Assembly (NCBI GenBank): GCA_046727575.1
Contig: JBKPCV010000046.1
Location: 16,841 to 80,840, forward strand
DNA length: 64,000 nucleotides
Direction: 5' to 3'
Source: DASPTH01 sp046727575
Lineage (GTDB): Bacteria > Actinomycetota > Acidimicrobiia > IMCC26256 > DASPTH01
Position numbers and translations under genes: made by a program
Notes under the pieces: model-generated
The model's database searches: none
Told to the model about the DNA's origin: nothing
What the model saw: the letters and a program-made list of their open reading frames with translations, nothing else
In this document: positions 54,746 to 62,984 of the stretch, piece by piece
Numbering within the stretch: the first letter of the stretch is position 1
Layout: every line of letters starts with the position of its first letter

Positions 54746-54753
54746 ACGACTAC

Positions 54754-54759
54754 TACCCT
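54754..54759 (+). promoter_or_regulatory. -10 box for leaderless PIG-L gene
   Basis: TACCCT, six bases before the GTG at 54766. Supports that GTG over the ATG four codons later. Confidence 0.5.
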
Positions 54760-54765
54760 CGGGCG

Positions 54766-55479
54766 GTGGCCGATGAGATGCCTGCCAGCGCGCTCGCCGT
54801 GTACGCACATCCCGACGACGCGGAGATCGCGGCGGGAGGGACGCTCGCGAAGTGGGCGGCGGCCGGCGCGTCGGTGTGGGTCCTCGTCACCGCACGCGGT
54901 GACAAGGGCACTGACGTTCGCGACGCCGATCCCGACGCGCTGGCGGCGCTGCGCGTGGAAGAGACGGCGAAGGCGGCTGCCCGGCTCGGCCTCGCCGGGC
55001 ACTTCCACCTCGGGTACGACGACGGTGAACTGGCCGACGACCGCGAGCTGCGCGGCGCGATCGTTCGGTACGTGCGCGAGCTGCGCCCCGATGTCGTGTT
55101 GTGCCCCGATCCGACCGCAGTGTTCTTCGGTGACGGCTACTTCAACCATCACGACCACCGCGTCACTGGTTGGGCGACGCTCGATGCGGTTGCCCCGGCG
55201 GCAGGGAACCCGCACTACTTCCCTGAGCACCTGCGCAGCGGCCTCGACGTGCACCAGGTCCGAGCCGTCTACCTGTCGGGAACGCTCGAGCCGAATTGCT
55301 GGATCGACATCCAGGCGACGCTCGAGCGCAAGATCGACGGGCTCTTCTGCCACCAGAGCCGCCTGGTCGAGGCCGACGAATCGTTCCGCGAGTTCCTGAG
55401 GGAGCGCGCCGAGCAGGGCGGTCGCGGTGCGGGCCTTCGTTACGCGGAGCCGTTCCGCCGTCTCACCTTCGCGACTTAG
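54766..55479 (+). CDS. PIG-L family deacetylase
   Basis: 237 residues. AVYAHPDDAEIAAGGTLAKW at about 11-30 with the zinc motif AHPDD, and the second motif in FNHHDHRVTGW near 127, where HHDH takes the place of HPDH. Similar to the deacetylase at 3571 in length and layout, so possibly paralogous. The long frame upstream (to 54157) lies within the aldolase gene in another frame. Substrate unknown, possibly mycothiol-pathway or a glycan. Confidence 0.87.
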   Translation: MADEMPASALAVYAHPDDAEIAAGGTLAKWAAAGASVWVLVTARGDKGTDVRDADPDALAALRVEETAKAAARLGLAGHFHLGYDDGELADDRELRGAIVRYVRELRPDVVLCPDPTAVFFGDGYFNHHDHRVTGWATLDAVAPAAGNPHYFPEHLRSGLDVHQVRAVYLSGTLEPNCWIDIQATLERKIDGLFCHQSRLVEADESFREFLRERAEQGGRGAGLRYAEPFRRLTFAT

Positions 55480-55480
55480 C

Positions 55481-55631
55481 GGCGCTGTTCCCGCTCTGGG
55501 CGCCTTCCTGAATGGCTCGCTCCCTGCGAGCCGGGGTACCCGGCCCGCGGCCGTCCGCTCGCGTCGGCGCCGGGCCGCTCCAAATTCCGCCCCGGCGAAC
55601 GCCTCGCTGCGCCGCAGGTTACCTCCGGCGC
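55481..55631 (-). repeat. Two copies of the hairpin element in tandem (R5a, R5b)
   Basis: On the minus strand, R5a has GCGCCGGAGG-TAA-CCTGCGGCGC at 55631-55609 (10 bp, one mismatch) then GCAGCGAG. R5b has GCCGGG-TAC-CCCGGC at 55544-55530 then GCAGGGAGCGAGCC and an AGAGCGGGAA end near 55490. The TAA in the R5a loop is the stop codon of the gene at 55619-55927. There is no start codon downstream in this orientation. Confidence 0.6.
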
Positions 55632-55927
55632 GGCCGCTCGGCTCTGGTCCGGTTCCACTCCGACATCGCGCGCAGCACGAGCACGGCGACGATGCCGACA
55701 CCGCTCGCAGCAATCACCGCGCCGAGCAACGTGCCCAGGAACCGGCCGGCGTCCGAGTCCGAGCTCACGTCGGCGATGCCGAAGCCGATGATGCCGCCGA
55801 GGATGCCCGCGACCACGACTCCGGAGAACGCCACCAGGAACGCCGTGCGTGACGGGAGCATCGGCGGTACTTCGTCCGCCGCGCCGCGCTCCTCCCGCGG
55901 CGCCGATGGTTCGGGCGCGTCGGTCAC
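55619..55927 (-). CDS. Small hypothetical membrane protein
   Basis: 102 residues: a charged N-terminus, two predicted helices at about 28-48 (FLVAFSGVVVAGILGGIIGF) and 58-80, and a basic C-terminal tail (WNRTRAERPRRR). No recognised family; it may be a small Gly-zipper membrane protein. GTG 55927 is preceded by TACCAT (55939-55934) with a 6-nt spacer, and its last codons are inside hairpin R5a. Divergent from the mannosyltransferase gene. Confidence 0.55.
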   Translation of the reverse strand: MTDAPEPSAPREERGAADEVPPMLPSRTAFLVAFSGVVVAGILGGIIGFGIADVSSDSDAGRFLGTLLGAVIAASGVGIVAVLVLRAMSEWNRTRAERPRRR

Positions 55928-55933
55928 GACCCG

Positions 55934-55979
55934 ATGGTATTCGTCGTGAACAGTGCGCACTCCACGCCGCCGATAGGCT
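55934..55979. promoter_or_regulatory. Divergent -10 boxes (membrane protein / mannosyltransferase)
   Basis: Minus strand TACCAT (55939-55934) is six bases from the GTG at 55927. Plus strand TAGGCT (55974-55979) is eight bases from the GTG at 55988. Another leaderless divergent pair. Confidence 0.55.
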
Positions 55980-55987
55980 CGCCGGCC

Positions 55988-56731
55988 GTGCGCGTGCTCG
56001 TGCTGTTGCCCACGTACAACGAGATCGAGAACATCGAAGACGTCCTCCGACGCACGCGGAGGGCCTTGCCCGACGCCGACGTGATCGTGATCGACGACGG
56101 GAGTCCCGACGGGACCGCCGATCGCGCCGAGAAGCTCGAAGCCGACCTCGGCCGCATCGAAGTACTGCGACGACCGGTGAAGTCGGGCCTCGGTTCCGCA
56201 TATCGCACCGGCTTCCGGGTCGGACTTGCGCGCGGTTACGACGTCATGATCGAGATGGACGCCGACCTGTCGCACGACCCGAGCGTGCTGCCCGAGCTGG
56301 TCGCGGCGGTCGAGGCAGGCGCGGACCTCGCGATCGGCTCGCGCTACGTGCACGGCGGGTCGATTCCCGACTGGAGATGGCTTCGCCGCGCGATCTCACG
56401 CGGCGGCTGTCTGTACGCGCGGACGGTTCTCGGGTTGTCGGTGCACGACGCGACTGCCGGCTTCCGTGCGTACCACCGTCGAGCGCTGGCGCGGATCCCG
56501 CTCGACTCGGTGCGGGCAGACGGATACGGGTTCCAAGTGGAGATGACCTATCTCACCGAGCGCCTCGGCGGCCGCGTCGTCGAGACCCCGATCACGTTTC
56601 ACGATCGCACCCTCGGACGATCGAAGATGTCGACGCGGATCGTGGCTGAGGCGTTCGTGCTCGTCACCTGGTGGGGACTTCGGGACCGCGTCGTGCGTCT
56701 GTGGCGCGGTTTCGGTGCCGCGCGAGACTGA
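55988..56731 (+). CDS. Polyprenol-phosphate mannosyltransferase (Dpm1/Ppm-like GT2)
   Basis: 247 residues. GT2 fold: LLPTYNEIENIEDVL at 5-19, DDGSPDGTAD near 36, MDADLSHDP near 89 (DxD metal site), DATAGFRAYHRRAL near 152, and VEMTYLTERLGGRVVETPITF near 180. Transfers mannose from GDP-mannose to polyprenyl phosphate at the cytoplasmic membrane, feeding glycolipid or protein mannosylation. No C-terminal membrane domain is present, so it is the soluble Ppm type. GTG 55988 follows TAGGCT, giving a leaderless start; a longer frame to 55934 is not needed. Confidence 0.88.
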   Translation: MRVLVLLPTYNEIENIEDVLRRTRRALPDADVIVIDDGSPDGTADRAEKLEADLGRIEVLRRPVKSGLGSAYRTGFRVGLARGYDVMIEMDADLSHDPSVLPELVAAVEAGADLAIGSRYVHGGSIPDWRWLRRAISRGGCLYARTVLGLSVHDATAGFRAYHRRALARIPLDSVRADGYGFQVEMTYLTERLGGRVVETPITFHDRTLGRSKMSTRIVAEAFVLVTWWGLRDRVVRLWRGFGAARD

Positions 56732-56736
56732 GCACC

Positions 56737-57246
56737 ATGCCGCTCGTCGAGTTCACCGTCGCGGGTGCGCTCGTCGAATCCGACGCCGGGCTGCTCCTCG
56801 TGCAGAACCGCCGCCGGAACGGCGCAATGGAGTGGAGCACGCCGGGGGGCGTCATCGACGCGACCGACGCGACGCTGCTCGAAGGTCTCGCGCGCGAAGT
56901 CGAAGAAGAGACGGGGCTGCGCATCACGCACTGGGAAGGGCCCGTCTACGAGGTGCGCGCGACGGCGACCGGGCTCGGCTGGTCGTTGCGGTGCGAGGTG
57001 CACCGCGCGCTCGCCTACGAAGGGTCGCTCCATGTCGACGACCCCGATGGGATCGTCGTGGACGCGGCGTTCACCAGGCCGGCCGAGTGGGCCGATTTGC
57101 TCGCTCCGTGTGCCCGGTGGGTACGCGAGCCGCTTCTCGCGTGGCTCGAGGAACGGTGGGGACCTCACGAACACCGCGAGTTCGTGTACGAGGTGTTGGG
57201 CGACCAGCGCGAACGCATCCGCGTGGAGCCCGCGCGGCACGAATGA
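56737..57246 (+). CDS. NUDIX hydrolase
   Basis: 169 residues. The Nudix box reads GGVIDATDATLLEGLAREVEEETGL in overall form but is split here into GGVIDATD and REVEEETGL; the first acidic position is Asp and the spacing is one residue longer than canonical, while the REVEEE core is intact. It should cleave nucleoside diphosphate-X substrates, perhaps as house-cleaning. The ATG at 56737 is five bases after the previous stop. It overlaps dinB by ATGA. Confidence 0.85.
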   Translation: MPLVEFTVAGALVESDAGLLLVQNRRRNGAMEWSTPGGVIDATDATLLEGLAREVEEETGLRITHWEGPVYEVRATATGLGWSLRCEVHRALAYEGSLHVDDPDGIVVDAAFTRPAEWADLLAPCARWVREPLLAWLEERWGPHEHREFVYEVLGDQRERIRVEPARHE

Positions 57247-58622
57247 CCGGCTCCGTGCCTGAACGGCAAGCCGGCTCCGTGCCTGAACGGAAGGCCGGCT
57301 CCGTGCCTGAACGGCAAGCCGGCCCGCCTCACATCCTGCACGTCGACCTCGACGCGTTCTATGCGTCCGTCGAGCAGCTCGAGGACCCCACGCTCGTCGG
57401 GAAGCCGGTGATCGTCGGTGGCCTCGGCCGGCGTGGAGTGGTCGCGGCGGCGAGCTATGAAGCCCGCCGGTTCGGTGTGTTCTCCGCCATCCCGATGGCG
57501 CGGGCGCGGCGAGCGTGTCCCGACGGAGTGTTCCTCGCACCCCGTTTCGATCTCTACAGCGAGAAGAGCCGGGAGGTGATGCGAATCCTCCGCTCGTTCA
57601 CACCGCTGGTCGAGCCGGTCGCGTCCGACGAAGCGTTCCTCGACGTCTCCGGTGCCGCCCGGCACCACGGCACCGCGACCGAGTGCGCGGTCGCGATCCG
57701 GGGCCGGGTCCGCGCAGAAACCGGCCTCACCGCGTCGGTCGGCGTCGCGATCACCAAGCTGCTCGCGAAGCTCGCCAGCGACCTCGCCAAACCTGACGGC
57801 CTCCTCGTGGTCGAACCCGGGTCGGAGCTCGCCTTCCTCCACCCGCTGCCCGTCGAGCGCCTATGGGGTGTGGGCCCGGCGACGCGGAAGCGGCTCGCCG
57901 GCCTCGGCGTCGTCACGATCGGCGACCTCGCGAGGCTGCCCGAGGCGACCGTTCGGTCGACGATCGGGGAAGCGCACGGCCGGCAGCTGTACGCGCTCGC
58001 CTGGAACCGCGACGACCGGGCAGTCGAACCGGCACGCGTCGCCAAGTCGATCGGTCAGGAAGAGACGTTCCCGACGGACTTGACCGACGCGCAGCCGCTG
58101 GAGCGCGAGATCGTGCGACTCGCCGACGGCGTTGCGTCGCGGCTCCGGGCGGCCGGTCGGGTCGGGCGCACGGTGCAGCTCAAAGTGCGGTATGCGACGT
58201 TCCGGACCATCACGCGCTCACGGACTCTCCGGGAACCGACCGATCTCGCAGGTGACATCGCGGGCGCCGCGCACGCCCTGTTGGGCGATGTGCCCAATAT
58301 CGACGCAGGGATCCGTCTCATCGGCGTCTCGGTGCAGCAGCTTTCCCCGCCGGCCGCAACGCAACCCGACCTTTTCGCCCCCGGTGCCGTTCAGGCACGG
58401 AGCGGGGAACCAGGTGACGACGGCTCGGCGGCGGTGCGCCGCGAGGAGCGGCAGGCCCTCGCGCAGGCGGTGGACGCCGTGCGGGCCCGATTCGGAGCGG
58501 ACGCGCTGGCGCCCGGTTCCGTGCCCGAACGGCATGTAGGTGCGGGCGCGGTGCCCGAAAGGCAGCGTAGGCCCCGACGCGTTGAGCAACCCCCACCCGT
58601 GCGCGAGAATGGTGACACGTAG
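57243..58622 (+). CDS. dinB: DNA polymerase IV (DinB) with N-terminal repeat extension
   Basis: 459-residue Y-family translesion polymerase. Palm motifs HVDLDAFYASVEQ near 33 and SDEAFLDVS near 128 carry the catalytic acids; HhH region GVGPATRKRLAGLG near 205; little finger KSIGQEETFP near 260; a beta-clamp motif QPDLF near 378. The first 26 residues are three copies of GSVPERxA encoded by a 24-bp tandem repeat, ahead of the usual start PHILHVDLD. Further copies of the same element occur near the C-terminus. ATG 57243 overlaps the NUDIX stop; a start after the repeat has no ATG/GTG. Confidence 0.93.
   Translation: MTGSVPERQAGSVPERKAGSVPERQAGPPHILHVDLDAFYASVEQLEDPTLVGKPVIVGGLGRRGVVAAASYEARRFGVFSAIPMARARRACPDGVFLAPRFDLYSEKSREVMRILRSFTPLVEPVASDEAFLDVSGAARHHGTATECAVAIRGRVRAETGLTASVGVAITKLLAKLASDLAKPDGLLVVEPGSELAFLHPLPVERLWGVGPATRKRLAGLGVVTIGDLARLPEATVRSTIGEAHGRQLYALAWNRDDRAVEPARVAKSIGQEETFPTDLTDAQPLEREIVRLADGVASRLRAAGRVGRTVQLKVRYATFRTITRSRTLREPTDLAGDIAGAAHALLGDVPNIDAGIRLIGVSVQQLSPPAATQPDLFAPGAVQARSGEPGDDGSAAVRREERQALAQAVDAVRARFGADALAPGSVPERHVGAGAVPERQRRPRRVEQPPPVRENGDT
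57247..57318 (+). repeat. Three 24-bp tandem repeats in the 5' end of dinB
   Basis: Units 57247-57270, 57271-57294 and 57295-57318 differ at two positions. Each contains CTCCGTGCCTGAACGGCA. An exact inverted copy of that 18-mer is at 58385-58402, a degenerate direct copy at 58513-58536 and a weaker one at about 58548-58565, all inside the same gene. Confidence 0.9.
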
Positions 58623-58652
58623 CGGGCGCTCGTTACGAGCGGGGACGGATCC

Positions 58653-59036
58653 ATGCCGCTTTCAGAAGACGAACAGCGAATCCTCAACGAGATCGAGGAG
58701 AACCTCTCCGCGACCGATCCGAAGCTGGTGCAGCAGGTCTCCGACACCACCCTCTACCGGCACGCGGCGCGGGTCATCAAGTGGTCGATCGTGGGATTCA
58801 TCGCCGGGCTCCTGCTCATGGTCTTCACGTTCACGACCACGCTGATCCTGGGCGTCGTGGGCTTCGTGATCATGCTCGGCTGTGCACTCGCGATCGAGCA
58901 CAACCTCCGCAAGCTCGGGCGAGCGGGAATCGAGAGCCTGACGAGCTCCATGCGCAGCGGGGCGCTCAAGAACATGCTCGGGAACGCGGGCAACCGCTGG
59001 CGTGAGCGCTGGGGCCGCGACGAGCCGCAGTCCTGA
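58653..59036 (+). CDS. DUF3040 family membrane protein
   Basis: 127 residues. MPLSEDEQRILNEIEENL at the N-terminus is the DUF3040 signature; two adjacent helices (about 43-65 and 66-86) follow, then a basic/polar tail. Actinobacterial DUF3040 genes commonly lie near dinB and the division-wall cluster; function unknown. ATG 58653 has GGGGACGG about eight bases upstream. Confidence 0.9.
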   Translation: MPLSEDEQRILNEIEENLSATDPKLVQQVSDTTLYRHAARVIKWSIVGFIAGLLLMVFTFTTTLILGVVGFVIMLGCALAIEHNLRKLGRAGIESLTSSMRSGALKNMLGNAGNRWRERWGRDEPQS

Positions 59037-59041
59037 GCTCG

Positions 59042-59506
59042 GTGCCTGGCCAACCGGGCGGATACAACGCTGCCCAGGCGGCCCGCCTCTCGGGTTGCAC
59101 GGCGGCGCAGCTCGACGTGTGGCGCCGGATCGGCTTGGTCGTCCCCGCGTCCGGTGAAGACCGCACGGAGGCGCCCTATTCGTTTCGAGACCTCGTCGCC
59201 CTCCGCATGGTCGCCTCGCTCCTCGACTCGGGCGTGTCGATGCGCCGGACGCGGCGGGCGGTTTCCGAGCTCGTGCGGGCGGGGGAGGACGTAGCGTCGC
59301 TCGCGCTCGTCGCCGAGGGGGACTCCGTGCTCGCGTGCCGCGACGACGGCCAAGTGCTCGACGCGCTACGCCACGGTCAACTCGTGTTGTTCGTCTCGAT
59401 CGCTCGCCTTGCCCGCGAGGTCGACGCCGAGGTGCGCGCCTTCCACGCCGATCGCCGCGCCTTCGTCGCCGGCCTCCGCACGCACGCGTCAACGCGTGAC
59501 GAGTGA
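59042..59506 (+). CDS. MerR-family regulator (short)
   Basis: 154 residues. A winged-helix of MerR type: YNAAQAARLSGCTAAQLDVW at about 8-27, RRIGLV near 28, then YSFRDLVALRMVASLLDSGV near 47 and a helical tail. There is no sensing Cys/metal cluster. It lies six bases after DUF3040 (GTG start) and converges with the transglutaminase gene after 7 nt. Target unknown. Confidence 0.8.
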   Translation: MPGQPGGYNAAQAARLSGCTAAQLDVWRRIGLVVPASGEDRTEAPYSFRDLVALRMVASLLDSGVSMRRTRRAVSELVRAGEDVASLALVAEGDSVLACRDDGQVLDALRHGQLVLFVSIARLAREVDAEVRAFHADRRAFVAGLRTHASTRDE

Positions 59507-59513
59507 CGAGAGA

Positions 59514-61763
59514 TCAGCGCCGCAGTGTCGATGGGTCGAGGAGTCGCCGCCATCGTTCGCGGCGCGACAACCCCGTGACGAGCGCGCGGTCCAGCTCGTG
59601 GACTGACTCCCACGCGCGCTGAACATCCTCCGTGGACGGTGGCGCGTCGCCATACCGAGCGACCGTGTACGAGCGCGCGAGCGTGCGCAGCGGTCGTGTC
59701 GCGGCGGTCACCCCATAGCGCGGCGCGCTCCGCGCGAGCTCCATCGGTGTGAGCGCGGGATCCGAGGGCACGCGCGCTTCGCGCAGACGGTCGAGCGCCT
59801 CTTCCCACGCGCCCTGCACCGCGGCCGACCGCTCCGTCGCCGCGCGACGGCGCGCGCGCCGTCGCGACTTCGCCATCACCACGATCGCAACGTAGGCACA
59901 AGCGAGTGCGACGAGCAGGGTCACGATCGCGAGGATCACGAGCCAGGCCGAGCGACCGCCCGCGCCTGAGGTCGACACCCGTGGCGTCAACGGCGCACGG
60001 GTGGTCGCGGGGGCGCCGCCGCTCGAGCCCACGCCCGCGCTACCGCTGCCCGCGCCGAGCGTCGTGGTCGTGACCGCAGGATTGGCGGGCATCGGGCCGG
60101 CGGCCGTCGCGTCAGCGGGCAGCCGGCTTCCACCGGTCCGACCGCCTCCAGCGGGCGGTGTCGGGTCGAAGAGATGAGTCCACCCGAGGCCCGACAGGTA
60201 GATCTCGGGCCACGCATGCGCGTCGTGCGACCGGACGTGGTAGGCGCCGCCGTCGAGTGTTCCGGGCGTGAAACCAACCGCGACGCGCGCGGGTATGCCG
60301 AGCGACCGCGCCATCACTGCATACGTGCTCGCGAACTGCACACAGAAGCCTCGCCGATCGTGAAGGAAGTTCGTGATTGCCGCGGTGTCGTCGGCGAGGT
60401 CGACGTCGACGTCGTACTCGAAGTTCGCCCAGAAGTAGTCGCGCAGCGCTGCGGCTTGCGCGTACGGCGTGGTGGCGCCGGCGTCGTCCACCACCCGGCG
60501 TGCCTTCTCGCGGATCTCGGACGGCAGGCCCGGTGGTAGCTGGGTGAAGGCGCGTACGTCGCTCGGAACCGGGCGCGCAGTCGCGGCCTGCTCCGCTGCG
60601 GTGACGTCGGCGCGCGCGGTGGGGAGGAGCGAGTGGACGTCGTAGTCGAGACCCTGCACGCTGTCGTGTTCGGAAACCAGTGTCGCGGAGGAGACAACGG
60701 CCAGCGCGTCGGTGTCGGACGCGACTGGCCGGTAGGCGGCGGGCAACCACCGTTCGCCGAGAGGCCCGATCGCGAATCGTTGGTTGAGGCTGCCACGTGG
60801 CCCCGTGTCGGGTAGGCCCGCACGCACCTCGTCGGCGCCCTCGGCCCTGAGTGTCCACTGTGCGACGCCGTTGTCCGACGAGAAGTCGTCGAGCGCGACC
60901 AGGCGCCAGTAGTCCGCCTGTGCAGCCTTCACCGTGAAGAGCTCGATGTTGGCGCGTACGCGCAACTTTGCACCGACGTCGAGCAGCGGCGGCACGCGTG
61001 TGTTGTAGCTGCCACCACCGGAGCGGTTCGGCCCCCGGTTCGTGAGGTCGATCAGAGGGTCGCTCTCGGCACCGGGTACCGCAGGGGCGAGGACGAGACC
61101 GACGAGCAGCGCCACCAGGCCGAGGAGCGCGGCCGGTACGAGCCAGTGGGCGCGCACGGGCTGGCTCGAGACGAGCCAACTCCGACTGCGGTCGAGCACC
61201 GCGGCGTTCTGCACCGCGAGGAACGCGCCGGCTGCGACGGCAAAGCCGGCCACGGTCACGGTCTCGTGGTCGGACGAACCGAGCGTCGACGCCCAGACGA
61301 ACAGCACCAGCGCCGGCGCGATCGCGGCCAGCGTCGCGTGTCGGCGGAACGCGATCCAGTCCGCGACGGTCGCGATCGTCCACGTCACGAGCACCGCGAG
61401 CAGACGGGTGCCGCCGGTGACCGGTGCGGGCGCCGGCTCGGTGCGCAGCACGTGCCATCCGCCGCGTAATTGTCGTTCGAGCGTCTCGATCGTCGACCCG
61501 GTCGGCAGGCCGAGCCAGGTCGTCGAAGGCACCAGTGCCCACACGACGAACGCGGCGAGCGCGATGACCGTCAGCGTGACGGTCACAGCCGCGGACCAGC
61601 TCCGGCGACGTGCGATGACTCCGATCACGTGCGGGAGCACCGCCGCCGCCACCACGGCCACGACGAACCGGCCGGAGTCGAAGACGCGGCCCAACGACAG
61701 CGCGGCCGCTGTGCTCAGCGCGGCGAGGGCGACGGGTGCGATGCCGCGCGCGCGCGTGGCCAT
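59514..61763 (-). CDS. TgpA-type transglutaminase membrane protein (DUF3488/DUF4129)
   Basis: 749 residues. Six N-terminal helices (about 10-230) are followed by a large extracellular domain, a transglutaminase core at about 430-560 with Cys in RRGFCVQFASTYAVMARS, His in YHVRSHDAHAWPEIYL and Asp in LFDPTPP, a Gly/Thr-rich linker, a last helix near 620 and a DUF4129-like C-terminal helix bundle. Such proteins accompany MoxR and DUF58 in envelope-stress or cell-wall operons. Start ATG 61763 overlaps DUF58 by 49 nt. Confidence 0.9.
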   Translation of the reverse strand: MATRARGIAPVALAALSTAAALSLGRVFDSGRFVVAVVAAAVLPHVIGVIARRRSWSAAVTVTLTVIALAAFVVWALVPSTTWLGLPTGSTIETLERQLRGGWHVLRTEPAPAPVTGGTRLLAVLVTWTIATVADWIAFRRHATLAAIAPALVLFVWASTLGSSDHETVTVAGFAVAAGAFLAVQNAAVLDRSRSWLVSSQPVRAHWLVPAALLGLVALLVGLVLAPAVPGAESDPLIDLTNRGPNRSGGGSYNTRVPPLLDVGAKLRVRANIELFTVKAAQADYWRLVALDDFSSDNGVAQWTLRAEGADEVRAGLPDTGPRGSLNQRFAIGPLGERWLPAAYRPVASDTDALAVVSSATLVSEHDSVQGLDYDVHSLLPTARADVTAAEQAATARPVPSDVRAFTQLPPGLPSEIREKARRVVDDAGATTPYAQAAALRDYFWANFEYDVDVDLADDTAAITNFLHDRRGFCVQFASTYAVMARSLGIPARVAVGFTPGTLDGGAYHVRSHDAHAWPEIYLSGLGWTHLFDPTPPAGGGRTGGSRLPADATAAGPMPANPAVTTTTLGAGSGSAGVGSSGGAPATTRAPLTPRVSTSGAGGRSAWLVILAIVTLLVALACAYVAIVVMAKSRRRARRRAATERSAAVQGAWEEALDRLREARVPSDPALTPMELARSAPRYGVTAATRPLRTLARSYTVARYGDAPPSTEDVQRAWESVHELDRALVTGLSRRERWRRLLDPSTLRR

Positions 61764-62962
61764 CCGGAGCTCCGGGATCGGCGGTTGGACGAGTGGGTGA
61801 ACGCCTCGTTCCAGGCGATCGGGAAGGATGCCGACGACGCGTCGACGACGAGCATCGAGCTCGTCCGTGTCATTGCCACCCGTTGGGTGAGCACCGCGAC
61901 GACACTGATGCCCGCCAATGCGGCCAGTGCGCGCACGATCGCCGGTTCGACACGACCGAGCACGGCGATCACCAGGTCGGCCCTTCTGTGCGCGCCGAGG
62001 TTCTCGACGACGATCGCGAGACGATCGGTGCGGTCGGCGGAGACGGTCGCCAAGCGGTCCAGCACATCGTGTCGCGGATCACCGGCGCCGCCGAGGAACT
62101 CGCCCGCGCTCGTGACGACCTCGACGCGGCGCTGGATCCGCACGAGCCGCGTCACCACGGACGCCACCGCTTCCACTGCGATCTCGAACGACGCGGGATC
62201 GTGTCGGTCGGGATGGAGATCCACCACGACCGCGGCGCGCGACCGCCAGTGCGCCTCGTTCTGGCGGATCATGAGGTCGTCCGTGCGCGCGGTGGATCGC
62301 CAGTGCACGCGGCGCAGGTCGTCGCCCACCTCGTACTCCCGGAGCGTGAGGAACTCGTCGCCCAGATCGCTCGCCAAGGCGCGCGGCGCAGGACGATCGC
62401 TCTCGCCGGCGACGCGGCTGCCCACCGCGACCGGTGCGACGATGTCGTGCACGCGCGGGCGCACGAGCACCTCGCTGTCGGCGACACCCGGCAGCCGGCG
62501 TCGCGTCATGCCGAAGGGATCGCTCGCCGAGATCGCGAGCGGGCCGACGTGGTACCGGCCGCGGCGGCGGGTCGGCACGCGGTACGCGGCGCGTCCCATT
62601 GCACCCGGCGCGAGGGGCGGCACCACGAAGCGCGCCGCGCGGCGTCCGTCGTCGAACCAGTCGGTGGCGAGGAGCAGGCCGCTCGTGCGCCGGCCGCGAT
62701 TCTCGACGCGGAGGTCGATGCGGCCGTCGGCGCCGACCTGCAGCCGGTCGGGTCTGACGCGGCGCTGGAAGAGGAGGTCGGGCGCCCGGCGGAGCGCGTG
62801 CCAGCACAGGCCGCCCACGAGCAGCGCGAGCGCGGCGAGCCCGAGCACGAGCATCTCGACCGTCCCGAGCAGGAAGCTGCCCGCGACGAGTCCGAGCGAG
62901 GCGCCGAGCAACGACCAACCTCGGGGCGTCAGCGCGACCGATTGGACCTGCCTGCGCGGCAT
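61715..62962 (-). CDS. DUF58 domain protein (vWA-like, MoxR partner)
   Basis: 415 residues. Two N-terminal helices (about 13-55), a beta domain, and the DUF58 core REYEVGDDLRRVHWRSTART near 230 followed by vWA-like VVVDLHPDRHD. MoxR ATPases are predicted to act on or through these proteins in chaperone-type roles. ATG 62962 is adjacent to a GTG at 62965; the frame is open further, but that would overlap the MoxR stop. It lies 22 nt after MoxR. Confidence 0.88.
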   Translation of the reverse strand: MPRRQVQSVALTPRGWSLLGASLGLVAGSFLLGTVEMLVLGLAALALLVGGLCWHALRRAPDLLFQRRVRPDRLQVGADGRIDLRVENRGRRTSGLLLATDWFDDGRRAARFVVPPLAPGAMGRAAYRVPTRRRGRYHVGPLAISASDPFGMTRRRLPGVADSEVLVRPRVHDIVAPVAVGSRVAGESDRPAPRALASDLGDEFLTLREYEVGDDLRRVHWRSTARTDDLMIRQNEAHWRSRAAVVVDLHPDRHDPASFEIAVEAVASVVTRLVRIQRRVEVVTSAGEFLGGAGDPRHDVLDRLATVSADRTDRLAIVVENLGAHRRADLVIAVLGRVEPAIVRALAALAGISVVAVLTQRVAMTRTSSMLVVDASSASFPIAWNEAFTHSSNRRSRSSGWPRARAASHPSPSPR

Positions 62963-62984
62963 CACGACAGGATGATCGGGATGA

